From WSXY01 sp038325105 (lineage in GTDB: Bacteria; Actinomycetota; Coriobacteriia; Anaerosomatales; Anaerosomataceae), in assembly GCA_038325105.1 (NCBI GenBank), contig JBBQIR010000019.1, positions 1 through 31,478 on the forward strand: 31,478 bases of DNA. The letters are read 5' to 3'. The notes beneath the pieces were generated by a model. The model was not told where the DNA came from. It made no database searches and saw only the letters and a list, made by a program, of their open reading frames with translations. The translations under genes were made by a program, and so were the position numbers. Shown here piece by piece: positions 1-7,386 of the stretch. Numbering within the stretch: the first letter of the stretch is position 1; each line of letters opens with the position of its first letter.

Positions 1-2
1 GC

Positions 3-947
3 TACGGGCTCTCGAACGTCGTGAAGCCGGTGCTCGCGCTCGCGAGCACGTGGCCGGTCGTGCTTGCGCTCAGGTTCGCCGACCGATTCGGCAAGGGCAT
101 CCGCACAGCACCGAGAGACGCGCTCATCGCCGACTCGGCGCCGCCCGAACTCCGCGGTCGCGCGTTCGGCCTGCACCGCGCGCTCGACACGCTCGGTGCT
201 GCCATCGGGCCGCTCGTGGCCTGGGCGACGCTGTCGCTTGTGCACGGGCCGGCGGGGTTCCGCACGGTCTTTCTCATCTCGGCGATACCGGGCACGGCGG
301 CGATCGTTGTGCTGGCGCTCGCGGTCCGCGAACGGCGACCGCACGCGCCTTTGGGCACGCGACCACCGCTCGGCTTCAAGCACCTCGGCGTGCCGTTCGG
401 CGTCTTCACCGCGATATCGGCGGTCTTCGCGCTGGGCAACTCCTCGGATGCCATGCTCATCCTGCGGGCGAAAGACCTTGGCACCGCGACGGCGATCGTG
501 CCGCTCATGTACTTCGTCTTCAACCTGGTCGGGTCCGCGGTCGCTGCGCCGGCGGGAATCCTGTCGGACCGCATCGGACGGCCACGCGTGCTCACGGCTG
601 GCTTCGCACTCTACGGCGTTGTGTACGCGGGTTTCGCGCTCGCCTCGCCGCGTTTCGGCTGGGCCCCGTGGCTGCTCTTCGCTGCCTACGGCGTGCCGTA
701 CGCGCTCACCGAGGGTATGGCGCGCGCATTCGTCGTCGACCTCGTGGGTCCGGAGTGCCGTGCGACAGCCGTCGGCAGCTACACGTTCGTGCTCGGACTG
801 GCAGCACTGCCCTCGAGCGCCGTCGCGGGCATCCTGTGGGACACCGTCGGGCACAGTGCGCCATTTGTGCTCTCGGCAGTGCTCATGCTGCTCGCAGCTG
901 CGGCGCTTGCCATTGCGGGCAAGCGCCTAACGCCCCGGGTCGCGTGA
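3..947 (+). CDS. MFS transporter, 5' end outside the window
   Basis: The C-terminal part of a major facilitator superfamily permease. The frame is open from base 3, and the residues before the first possible start (GTG at 21) already continue the same protein, so the true start lies upstream of the window. The segment RFADRFGKGIRTAPRDAL followed by LRGRAFGLHRALDTLGAAIGP is the cytoplasmic loop and following helix typical of MFS carriers that export drugs or small solutes. At least eight hydrophobic helices follow, including a second-half signature LSDRIGRPRVLTAG near the middle. The end is TGA at 945-947. Substrate cannot be judged from sequence. A small inverted repeat lies about 50 bases downstream, before the next gene. 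Confidence 0.9.
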   Translation, partial: YGLSNVVKPVLALASTWPVVLALRFADRFGKGIRTAPRDALIADSAPPELRGRAFGLHRALDTLGAAIGPLVAWATLSLVHGPAGFRTVFLISAIPGTAAIVVLALAVRERRPHAPLGTRPPLGFKHLGVPFGVFTAISAVFALGNSSDAMLILRAKDLGTATAIVPLMYFVFNLVGSAVAAPAGILSDRIGRPRVLTAGFALYGVVYAGFALASPRFGWAPWLLFAAYGVPYALTEGMARAFVVDLVGPECRATAVGSYTFVLGLAALPSSAVAGILWDTVGHSAPFVLSAVLMLLAAAALAIAGKRLTPRVA

Positions 948-998
948 CGCGCGCTCCCGGTGCACGCCGACCAGCAGGCAGGATCACCTCTCGGCCAA

Positions 999-1018
999 TC
1001 CTACACACGAGGGTAGGA
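999..1018. promoter_or_regulatory. Inverted repeat TCCTAC-N8-GTAGGA upstream of the anchored protein
   Basis: Perfect 6-bp arms at 999-1004 and 1013-1018. It lies just before a possible -10 element (TATCAT, 1026-1031) and 50-69 bases before the ATG at 1068, so it could be an operator. It could equally be a weak 3' hairpin of the MFS gene; there is no T-tract. Confidence 0.3.
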
Positions 1019-1067
1019 CACGGCGTATCATCTCCTGAGTGGGACCACACGACCTCCGGGGGGCATC

Positions 1068-1709
1068 ATGGCGATCGATCTACGCAGCAAGCAGGGCATC
1101 GCGATCGTGGCGGGGATTGCGCTCGCGACAGCGGCGCTCGGCTTCGGTGTCGCATTCCTCGTGTCGAACAACGCCGTGAGGGCCGCCGAGGAACGCGCCC
1201 GACTCGCCGAGGAGCAGGCAGCCGACCCCACGGCGACCTCCACCGTGGAACCGACCGCATCGGTGGAGCCGACGGCGCCCGCGACCACCGGCGACACGCC
1301 CTCTACGGACACCGGTATCGAGGACGGCAGGTTCTTCACCTTCCTCGAGGAAGCGACGCTCAAGAGCGGCACCTACTACCTGACCGCGGACTACGCGCAG
1401 CTCCTCACGGGCGATGAGGCTGCCGCCGCAGCCACGGCAGCGGGCGACGAGTCGCCTCCCCCCAATGACTACTACATCGTGAACGAGAACCAGAAGCTGC
1501 GGTCGCTTCCGGTCGCCTCGAACGTGAAGGTGCTGCTCTCCACATGGGAGCCGCATGTCACTGCCGAAGGGTACCCGGTGGAATTCTCCGAGTGGCGCGA
1601 TATGGTCAACGGCGTCAACGACGACTTTCCCCGCGCCACGATGGTCCCCTACTGGGTCACCATCAAGGGCGGCAAAGTGACAAAGATAGCCGAGCAGTAC
1701 CTGCCGTAG
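1068..1709 (+). CDS. Membrane-anchored extracytoplasmic protein of unknown function
   Basis: 213 residues, not recognised as a known family. Residues 1-9 are short and charged, 10-32 form one strongly hydrophobic helix (signal anchor), 35-50 are charged and helical, and 50-84 are a Thr/Pro/Glu-rich spacer typical of extracellular linkers. A globular part of about 125 residues follows, with a second acidic Pro-rich break near 128-136 (DESPPPNDYY). The layout suggests a protein tethered to the outer face of the membrane with a small folded domain beyond the cell-wall layer. A GGGGGG Shine-Dalgarno run lies just upstream of the ATG. The gene stands alone: it follows the MFS gene by 120 bases and converges on uvrB. 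Confidence 0.8.
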   Translation: MAIDLRSKQGIAIVAGIALATAALGFGVAFLVSNNAVRAAEERARLAEEQAADPTATSTVEPTASVEPTAPATTGDTPSTDTGIEDGRFFTFLEEATLKSGTYYLTADYAQLLTGDEAAAAATAAGDESPPPNDYYIVNENQKLRSLPVASNVKVLLSTWEPHVTAEGYPVEFSEWRDMVNGVNDDFPRATMVPYWVTIKGGKVTKIAEQYLP

Positions 1710-1761
1710 GGTCTCACAGCTCGCGCAGGAGCTCCGCCACGCGCGTGATGCGGATGCCCTC

Positions 1762-1797
1762 GAACCGCTACCGCTACAGCTACCGCTTCCGCTTCCT
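1762..1797 (-). repeat. Hexanucleotide tract across the uvrB stop codon
   Basis: Six imperfect copies of a hexamer, on the minus strand CGGAAG/CGGTAG/CTGTAG-like, cover the last Lys-Arg codons of uvrB and continue past the stop. One-base A-to-T changes in successive units give TAG in place of AAG, so three in-frame TAG codons occur in a row. The same frame then stays open to a TGA at 1714-1716 and would read FEGIRITRVAELLREL. Confidence 0.6.
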
Positions 1798-3846
1798 GAC
1801 GCCGTGCGCCGAGCCCTTGCGCGCGCCTTGCTTGAGTCGCGCGAGCACCTCGTCGGCGGTCGAAGACTCCACCTCGACCTTGAGCTTCACGACCTGGTCG
1901 CGCAGCCTGGCGGCGGACTCGAAGTCGAGCGCCTCGGCGGCGCCATGCATGTCCTCTTCCATCGTGGCGATGATGCGGGCCAGTTCCGCGCGCGGCAGCT
2001 TGCCGAGTTCCTCGGCCACGACCACGCTCGACTCGAGTCCGGCTTCGGTCTCGCGCACGTACTGCGCGATGTCGTGGATTACCTTGCGGATGGTTTTGGG
2101 CTCGATGCCGTGCTCCACGTTGTACGCGGCCTGGATTGCGCGACGCCGGTCGGTCTCGTCGATCGCGGTGCGCATCGCATCGGAGACCTTATCGGCGTAC
2201 AAGATGACCTCGCCAGAAACGTTTCGGGCCGCGCGCCCGATCGTCTGGATGAGGCTGCGGTGGTTCCGCAGAAAGCCGGCCTTGTCCGCGTCGAGGATCG
2301 CCACGAGCGACACTTCGGGCAGGTCGAGACCCTCGCGGAGCAAGTTGATGCCGACGACCGCGTCGACGATGCCCGCACGCAGGTCTCGAAGGATCTCAAT
2401 ACGCTCGAGCGTGCCGATGTCGCTGTGGAGATAGCGAACCTTGATGCCATGCTCGAAGAGGTACTCGGTGAGGTCCTCGGCCATCTTCTTCGTAAGGGTG
2501 GTGATGAGCGTGCGCTCGTCGCGCTCAGAGCGCTCGCGCACCTCGTTGATGATGTCGTCGATCTGACCGCGCGTCTCGCGCACCTCGATCTTCGGGTCCA
2601 CGAGGCCGGTCGGACGGATGATCTGCTCGACGATCTGGCTTGCGGCCTTCATCTCGAAGTCACCCGGCGTGGCCGAGACGAACACCGTCTGCGGGATGCG
2701 TGCCCGGAACTCCTCGAACCGCAGCGGGCGGTTATCGAGCGCGCTCGGCAACCGGAAGCCGTGCTCGACGAGGGTGAGCTTGCGCGAGCGGTCGCCCTCG
2801 TACATGCCGTGCAGCTGCGGGATGGTCACATGTGACTCATCGATGATGCAGAGAAAGTCCTTGCCGAAGTAATCGATGAGCGTATGCGGCGGCTCGCCCG
2901 GCTTGCGTCCGTCGAGGTGACGCGAGTAGTTCTCGACGCCGTTGCAGTAGCCCATGGTCTCGAGCATCTCGAGGTCGTAACTCGTGCGCATCTCGAGCCG
3001 CTGAGCCTCGAGCACCTTGCCGTTCGCCTTGAGTTCGCCGAGGCGCACACGGAGTTCCTCCCGGATGCCGTCGAGCGCCTCACCGATCCGCTCGGGATGC
3101 GTCACGTAGTGCGTTGCCGGCCACACCGGCAGCGACTGGAACGGCGCCACGGCCTCGCCGGTGACCATGTCGACTTCCGTCACGGCCTCCACGAGGTCGC
3201 CGAAAAGCTCCACGCGAACAGGGTTGTCGCCGTACGGCGGGAAGATATCGACGACGTCGCCGCGCACCCGAAACGTGCCGCGCGAAAGGTCGTAGTCGTT
3301 TCGGTCGTAGTTGATCTCGATGAGGTCGCGAATGAGTTTGTCCCGGTCGTACTCTGCGCCGACCTGGAGGAAGACCGCCATGCCCGCGTAGTCCTCAGGC
3401 GAACCGATGCCGTAGATGCAGCTCACGCTCGCCACAACCACGACGTCCTTGCGGGAGAGCAGCGCCGCAGTCGCCGCGTGCCGGAGCTTCTCGACCTCCT
3501 CGTTGATCGAGGCATCCTTCTCGATGAAGGTGTCCGAGGACGGAACGTACGCTTCCGGCTGGTAGTAGTCGTAATACGACACGAAGTAGACGACTGCGTT
3601 GTCCGGGAGGATGTCGCGCAGCTCCGAGGCCAGCTGGGCCGCGAGCGTCTTGTTCGGCGCCAGGATGAGGGTCGGCTTCTGCACCGCCTCGGCAAGCTTG
3701 GCGACCGTGAACGTCTTGCCCGAACCGGTCACGCCGAGGAGGGTCTGGTCGCGCATGCCCGCGCGAATGCCGGATGCGAGCAGCTCAATCGCTTTCGGCT
3801 GGTCACCCGCCGGTTCGTATCCCGCGACGACTCTGAGACCGCCCAC
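1780..3846 (-). CDS. uvrB: Excinuclease ABC subunit B
   Basis: 688 residues, the usual UvrB length. UvrB is the damage-verifying helicase of nucleotide excision repair; it is loaded by UvrA and recruits UvrC. Visible are the N-terminal GYEPAGDQPKAI, the Walker A motif GVTGSGKT (Lys about 44), the beta-hairpin region with YYDYYQPEAYVP, the DESH box in helicase domain 1, helicase motifs V and VI (LREGLDLPEVSLVAILDADK, QTIGRAARN), and a C-terminal UVR coiled-coil motif (EDMHGAAEALDFESAARLRDQ) that contacts UvrC. The start chosen is GTG at 3846, preceded by AAGGAGG four bases upstream; the open frame runs 61 codons further up, but only through the transglycosylase gene. The protein ends in a basic tail, KRKR. 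It is the last gene of the rpsA-coaE-transglycosylase-uvrB row. Confidence 0.97.
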   Translation of the reverse strand: MGGLRVVAGYEPAGDQPKAIELLASGIRAGMRDQTLLGVTGSGKTFTVAKLAEAVQKPTLILAPNKTLAAQLASELRDILPDNAVVYFVSYYDYYQPEAYVPSSDTFIEKDASINEEVEKLRHAATAALLSRKDVVVVASVSCIYGIGSPEDYAGMAVFLQVGAEYDRDKLIRDLIEINYDRNDYDLSRGTFRVRGDVVDIFPPYGDNPVRVELFGDLVEAVTEVDMVTGEAVAPFQSLPVWPATHYVTHPERIGEALDGIREELRVRLGELKANGKVLEAQRLEMRTSYDLEMLETMGYCNGVENYSRHLDGRKPGEPPHTLIDYFGKDFLCIIDESHVTIPQLHGMYEGDRSRKLTLVEHGFRLPSALDNRPLRFEEFRARIPQTVFVSATPGDFEMKAASQIVEQIIRPTGLVDPKIEVRETRGQIDDIINEVRERSERDERTLITTLTKKMAEDLTEYLFEHGIKVRYLHSDIGTLERIEILRDLRAGIVDAVVGINLLREGLDLPEVSLVAILDADKAGFLRNHRSLIQTIGRAARNVSGEVILYADKVSDAMRTAIDETDRRRAIQAAYNVEHGIEPKTIRKVIHDIAQYVRETEAGLESSVVVAEELGKLPRAELARIIATMEEDMHGAAEALDFESAARLRDQVVKLKVEVESSTADEVLARLKQGARKGSAHGVRKRKR

Positions 3847-3859
3847 GGTGCCTCCTTCG

Positions 3860-4444
3860 CTACTTGCCGCCAAACGCCTCCGGGTAGAGCTTCCGGTAGC
3901 GTGCTTCTTCTGCCAGAACGCGCTCGACATAGGCGCGCGTTTCGGGGAATCCGGCCGCCGTGAGCGTGCTCGTTTGCCCCTCGGTGATCCACCGGTCGAC
4001 GTTACCCGAACCAGCATTGTACGCCGCAAGTGCCGTTTCCGTTTCAGTGTACTTGCCGAGCAGGTCGGCGAGATGGCGCGTACCGATGGCGATGTTCAAC
4101 TCCGCGACTTTCAGCCGATCTGCGTCGATCGTGCCTTCGATGCCTTCGGCCGCACCCACTTCTGCGGCGGTCGACGGCATAAGCTGCATGAGGCCGACCG
4201 CGCCCGCACTCGAGACCTGGGTGCGATCGAATCCCGACTCGGCGTTGATGACCGCTGCGACAAGATAGGGATCAAGACCGTGGCGCGTGGCGTTTGCCGC
4301 GATAGAGGTCTCATAGTTGAGCGGGTGGTACGCGCGCTGCCACCACACGGGGCCGCGAAGCGCGAGTAGCAGCACCGCTCCCAGTACCACGATGACGATG
4401 ACCGGGACGGCGCGATGGAGCGCGAGCGGGTGCTCACGCGACAC
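3860..4444 (-). CDS. Membrane-anchored lytic transglycosylase (SLT domain)
   Basis: 194 residues. One hydrophobic helix near the N-terminus (VIVIVVLGAVLLLALRG) anchors the protein, and an SLT/goose-lysozyme-like domain follows. Family motifs are clear: INAESGFD with the catalytic glutamate, GAVGLMQLMPSTA, and AYNAGSGNVDRW. It would cleave the MurNAc-GlcNAc bond of peptidoglycan with formation of anhydromuramic acid, on the outer face of the membrane. The start is GTG at 4444, which overlaps the end of coaE by 11 bases and has GGGGAGG nine bases upstream, so translation is probably coupled to coaE. Only 13 bases, containing the uvrB Shine-Dalgarno, separate it from uvrB. It is small for a transglycosylase, with no additional binding domains. 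Confidence 0.9.
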   Translation of the reverse strand: MSREHPLALHRAVPVIVIVVLGAVLLLALRGPVWWQRAYHPLNYETSIAANATRHGLDPYLVAAVINAESGFDRTQVSSAGAVGLMQLMPSTAAEVGAAEGIEGTIDADRLKVAELNIAIGTRHLADLLGKYTETETALAAYNAGSGNVDRWITEGQTSTLTAAGFPETRAYVERVLAEEARYRKLYPEAFGGK

Positions 4445-5045
4445 GCGGTGCCACCTCCCCGTCCCAGAACGCGATGAGTTCCTCACGGAAATCGGCAAGG
4501 TCGCCATCGTTCTCGATGACGTAGTCGGCGATCGCACGGCGCTCGGCATCGGACGCCTGACAGGCGATGCGATTCTCGGCATCCTGTTCGGTCATGCCAC
4601 GCGCGAGCAGCCGCGCGATGCGGGTGTCCTCGTCCGAGGAGATCACGAGCACGGCGTCGGCAAGCTCGATGAAGAGCGGCGCCTCCACGAGTAGCGGGAT
4701 GTCGATGATGACCACCCGCGGCGGCTGCGCCTGGAGAGCGAGCGCGTCAAGCGCGCCAACGGTCATCGCGTAGACGGGCGGGTGCATGAGCGCGTCGAGT
4801 TCATGCGCAGTCTCGGGGGTCGCGAACGCAACATCCGCCAGACGCGCATGGTCGATGAGGCCGTCGGCGCCGAGTATCTCGGGGCCGAACGCCTCGAGGA
4901 CGACGCGGTAGCCCGGCATGTCGGGGTCGAGCAGGCGCTTCGCGATGTCATCGAGATCGAGCACGATCGCACCGCGCGCGTCGAAGAACGCGGTCGCGGT
5001 CGACTTGCCCGATCCGATGCCTCCGGTCACTGCGAGTACGAACAC
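4434..5045 (-). CDS. coaE: Dephospho-CoA kinase
   Basis: 203 residues. Catalyses the last step of coenzyme A synthesis, phosphorylating the 3'-hydroxyl of dephospho-CoA with ATP. The P-loop GGIGSGKST is at residues 9-17, followed by the typical GAIVLDLDDIAKRLL with the aspartate of the catalytic site and a lid region rich in Arg (DEDTRIARLLARGMTEQDAENRI). The start is GTG at 5045 with a GAAGGTGAT ribosome site. The neighbours rpsA upstream and uvrB downstream match the order usual in actinobacteria. Confidence 0.96.
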   Translation of the reverse strand: MFVLAVTGGIGSGKSTATAFFDARGAIVLDLDDIAKRLLDPDMPGYRVVLEAFGPEILGADGLIDHARLADVAFATPETAHELDALMHPPVYAMTVGALDALALQAQPPRVVIIDIPLLVEAPLFIELADAVLVISSDEDTRIARLLARGMTEQDAENRIACQASDAERRAIADYVIENDGDLADFREELIAFWDGEVAPRVA

Positions 5046-5058
5046 GAGCGATCACCTT

Positions 5059-5103
5059 CCCCGAGAGATGCTTCGGGGCCGGACATCCGCGCGAGCGGCG
5101 GTC
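5059..5103. other. Two adjacent hairpins between rpsA and coaE
   Basis: CCCCGA (5059-5064) pairs with TCGGGG (5073-5078). Immediately beyond, CGGAC/GTCCG arms enclose a CCGC/GCGG stem (5087-5098). They lie in the transcript between rpsA and coaE. A shorter hairpin (CCGGC/GCCGG, 5130-5143) lies directly after the rpsA stop. None is followed by a T-tract, so partial termination or mRNA processing is a guess. Confidence 0.4.
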
Positions 5104-5145
5104 CGACCCCGTGCGTGACAGTTACGTTCCCGGCAGGAGCCGGTC

Positions 5146-6570
5146 TTACTCGGCGGCCTCGGTGTCGGCGTCGGCGTCAGCCTCGGCGTCAACCTCGGCG
5201 TCAACCTCGACATCAGCCTCCGGCTCGGCATCGACGGCTTCGTCGGCCTCCGGCGCAGCCTCGGGCTCGGCAACCTCTGCCTCGGGCTCCTCGGCAGCTT
5301 CAACGGCTTCGACCTCGGGCTCCTCGGCGGCTTCGGGCTCCTCGGCAGCTTCGGGCTCCTCGACAGCTTCGGGCTCCTCGACAGCTTCGGTCTCTTCGAC
5401 CTCTACAGCCTCAGCGTCGTCATCTTCGGACACGAAGTCCTCGGCGGCAACCGGGATCGGGTCCTCGATGCCAAGCTCCTCGTTCGCCGCGCGAAGCGAC
5501 AGCGAGATGCGGCGGCGCTCAAGGTCGACGTCCATGATCTTGATCTGGACTTCCTTGCCGACAGCTACAACGTCTTCGGCCTTCTCCACGTGGCCCTGGG
5601 CCATCTCGGAGATGTGCACGAGACCCTCGACAGCGTCGCCGATCTCGACGAACGCACCGAACGGAACGATCTTGGTGACCTTGCCGGTCACGATCGCACC
5701 GATCTCGAAGCCCTTGACGAGCTGCTTCCACGGATCATCCTGGGTCTGCTTGAGACCAAGGGAGATGCGCTCGCGGTCGAGGTCGACGTCGAGAACCTGT
5801 ACCTCGACCTTGTCGCCGACGGTGACGACCTCGGACGGGTGGTTGACGTGGCTCCAGGAGAGCTCGGAGATGTGCACGAGTCCGTCGATCCCGCCGAGGT
5901 CCACGAAGGCACCGAAGTCGACGATCGAGGACACGGCGCCCGGCAGGATCATGCCCTTGACGAGCTTGCCGAGAATGTCCTGGCGCTCCTGCTTGCGATC
6001 CTCTTCCAGCACCACGCGGCGCGAGAGGACAACGTTGTTGCGGTTGCGATCCATCTCGATGACGCGGCACTCAAGGCTACCGCCGAGGAACGAGTGGAGG
6101 TCTTTCACGCGGCGAAGGTCGACAAGCGATGCCGGCAGGAAGCCGCGCAGGCCGATGTCGAGGATGAGACCGCCCTTGACGACCTCGATGACCTCTCCTT
6201 CGACGTTCTCGCCCGAGGTGAACTTCTCCTCGACCTGAACCCATGCGCGCTCGTAGGCAGCACGCTTCTTGGAAAGGATGAGTCGGCCGTCCTTGTCCTC
6301 CTTCTGGAGAACCAGAGCCTCGATCTCGTCGCCGAGCTTCACGATATCGCTCGGGTCGGCATCCTTGCGGATGGAGAGCTCACGGGCCGGGATAACGCCT
6401 TCTGACTTGTAGCCGATGTCGAGAAGGACTTCGTCCCGCTCGACCTGCACGACGATACCGGTTACCAGGTCGCCGTCGTCGAAATCCGTGATGGTGCCGT
6501 CGATGAGAGCGTGCATTTCCTCATCTGTGTACTCGCGATCGTCCTCGATAATGCTGTCGTACTCTACCAC
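5146..6570 (-). CDS. rpsA: 30S ribosomal protein S1, four S1 domains with acidic tail
   Basis: 474 residues. S1 binds mRNA on the 30S subunit. Four OB-fold S1 repeats are seen at about residues 33-103, 119-188, 205-276 and 290-361; repeats 3 and 4 carry the canonical FGAFV and GLVHISE signatures, while repeats 1 and 2 are more divergent, the usual pattern in actinobacterial S1. Residues from about 380 to the end form a low-complexity acidic tail made mostly of Glu, Ala, Pro, Val and Asp, built partly of an EEPEA unit. The start chosen is GTG at 6570 because GGAAGGGG lies eight bases upstream and the coding sense begins with VVEYDSIIEDD; the frame is open a little further up without a better start. 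It heads the row with coaE. Confidence 0.95.
   Translation of the reverse strand: MVEYDSIIEDDREYTDEEMHALIDGTITDFDDGDLVTGIVVQVERDEVLLDIGYKSEGVIPARELSIRKDADPSDIVKLGDEIEALVLQKEDKDGRLILSKKRAAYERAWVQVEEKFTSGENVEGEVIEVVKGGLILDIGLRGFLPASLVDLRRVKDLHSFLGGSLECRVIEMDRNRNNVVLSRRVVLEEDRKQERQDILGKLVKGMILPGAVSSIVDFGAFVDLGGIDGLVHISELSWSHVNHPSEVVTVGDKVEVQVLDVDLDRERISLGLKQTQDDPWKQLVKGFEIGAIVTGKVTKIVPFGAFVEIGDAVEGLVHISEMAQGHVEKAEDVVAVGKEVQIKIMDVDLERRRISLSLRAANEELGIEDPIPVAAEDFVSEDDDAEAVEVEETEAVEEPEAVEEPEAAEEPEAAEEPEVEAVEAAEEPEAEVAEPEAAPEADEAVDAEPEADVEVDAEVDAEADADADTEAAE
5315..5395 (-). repeat. 18-bp tandem repeats in the rpsA tail
   Basis: About four imperfect copies of an 18-bp unit, on the plus strand resembling CTCGGCAGCTTCGGGCTC, encode EEPEAA/EEPEAV. 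A second, 12-bp family (GTCAACCTCGGC-like) covers about 5164-5210 and encodes the Glu/Asp-Ala-Val end. Such tracts can change length by slippage without breaking the frame. Confidence 0.7.
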
Positions 6571-6576
6571 TGTGGT

Positions 6577-6598
6577 GGCCCCTTCCAAGTTCGGGGCC
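6577..6598 (-). promoter_or_regulatory. Hairpin over the rpsA ribosome binding site
   Basis: GGCCCC (6577-6582) and GGGGCC (6593-6598) are perfect 6-bp arms around a 10-base loop. In the rpsA mRNA the proximal arm contains the GGGG of the Shine-Dalgarno GGAAGGGG, so the folded form would hide it. S1 autogenous control is known in other bacteria; its use of this hairpin is inference. Confidence 0.45.
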
Positions 6599-6699
6599 CC
6601 GGGTGCCAACGTCTCGGTCGCTTACTGTCCGGTCGGTCATGCTCTCGGGGGGCTTACAGGACTGTTCACTCACACGCGGGCGCGCGCAAGCCCTGAGAT

Positions 6700-6765
6700 G
6701 ATACCACCGTGGCGGCCGAAGTGCGAGATGGTATCGGGCTTATCACGTTACTGCCATGTCATACC
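6700..6765. promoter_or_regulatory. Three spaced ATACC half-sites, candidate autoregulatory operator
   Basis: GATACCA (6700-6706) and TGGTATC (6729-6735) are perfect inverted 7-mers, and a third ATACC lies at 6761-6765. Their centres are about 29 and 31 bases apart, close to three helical turns each. They lie between the divergent rpsA and HTH-MNT genes and end just before the presumed -10 box of the latter. A possible -10 for rpsA (TATCAT on the minus strand, 6698-6703) overlaps the first site. Confidence 0.45.
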
Positions 6766-6773
6766 CTATATGC

Positions 6774-6779
6774 TATCTT
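6774..6779 (+). promoter_or_regulatory. -10 box TATCTT, leaderless start of the HTH-MNT gene
   Basis: TATCTT lies exactly seven bases before the ATG at 6787. There is no Shine-Dalgarno sequence. This is the geometry of actinobacterial leaderless promoters (TANNNT, then transcription from the A of the start codon). Confidence 0.5.
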
Positions 6780-6786
6780 TGTCAGT

Positions 6787-7386
6787 ATGAACACGCTGTC
6801 TGACATCGGCTCAGCGCTGATCGCGCGGCGCCTCGCGTTGGGAATGTCCCAGCGCGAACTCGGTGAGCACCTTGGCGTGAGACAGCCTCAGATCGCCCGC
6901 TGGGAGGCTGTTGCCTACCGGACGGCCGCACTCGAGCGCGTGGCAGCAGTCGCGCAGGTGCTTGGAATCCAGCTTGACGAGGGCGCACCCGGCAACACCG
7001 TCTTCGCAGCCGAGACTTCAACGGCGTATCTGACGGCACTCCACGGTTCCGACCTCGAGGCACGGACGGCACTCGCGAAGACAGGCACTCAACCGTCTGC
7101 GATCGCAGCGTTTTGCAGGCTTCACCGCATCGAACGCCTCGAACTCTTCGGCTCCGTGCTGCGGGACGACTTCGGTCCCGAAAGCGACGTCGACGTGCTC
7201 GTCACCTTCGCCACGGACGCACCACTGCAGACCCTCGCCACACTTGCCGACCTCGAGCTGGCACTCTCGGGGCTCTTCCGGCGAAAGGCCGACCTTGGAA
7301 CCCGCGCCTCGGTCATGCAAGCCGAGAACTACCTACGCCGCCGCCATATCCTCGAGACCGCGAGGCCGCTTTATGTGGCGAGATGA
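6787..7386 (+). CDS. HTH-MNT fusion: XRE repressor joined to a minimal nucleotidyltransferase antitoxin
   Basis: 199 residues. Residues about 6-62 form a Cro/C1-type HTH (LGMSQRELGEHLGVRQPQIARWE). Residues about 104-199 form a minimal nucleotidyltransferase domain with the intact motif GSx10DxD: Gly122, Ser123, Asp134 and Asp136, and a third acidic residue at about Asp169 (RKADLGT). In MNT/HEPN (type VII) systems the MNT protein AMPylates a tyrosine on the HEPN toxin and so silences it. The next gene is the HEPN partner, overlapping by 14 bases. The fused HTH suggests the antitoxin also represses its own operon, and inverted ATACC repeats upstream are candidate sites. The start ATG at 6787 has no ribosome site but sits seven bases after a -10 box. 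The roles are inferred from the family. Confidence 0.88.
   Translation: MNTLSDIGSALIARRLALGMSQRELGEHLGVRQPQIARWEAVAYRTAALERVAAVAQVLGIQLDEGAPGNTVFAAETSTAYLTALHGSDLEARTALAKTGTQPSAIAAFCRLHRIERLELFGSVLRDDFGPESDVDVLVTFATDAPLQTLATLADLELALSGLFRRKADLGTRASVMQAENYLRRRHILETARPLYVAR

Noticed and set aside
2884..3963. A 359-codon plus-strand frame opposite uvrB
   Set aside because: Shadow of uvrB, rich in Arg, Val and His, without motifs.
5160..5400. CRISPR-like regular repeats
   Set aside because: These are 12- and 18-bp in-frame codon repeats of the acidic rpsA tail, without spacers.
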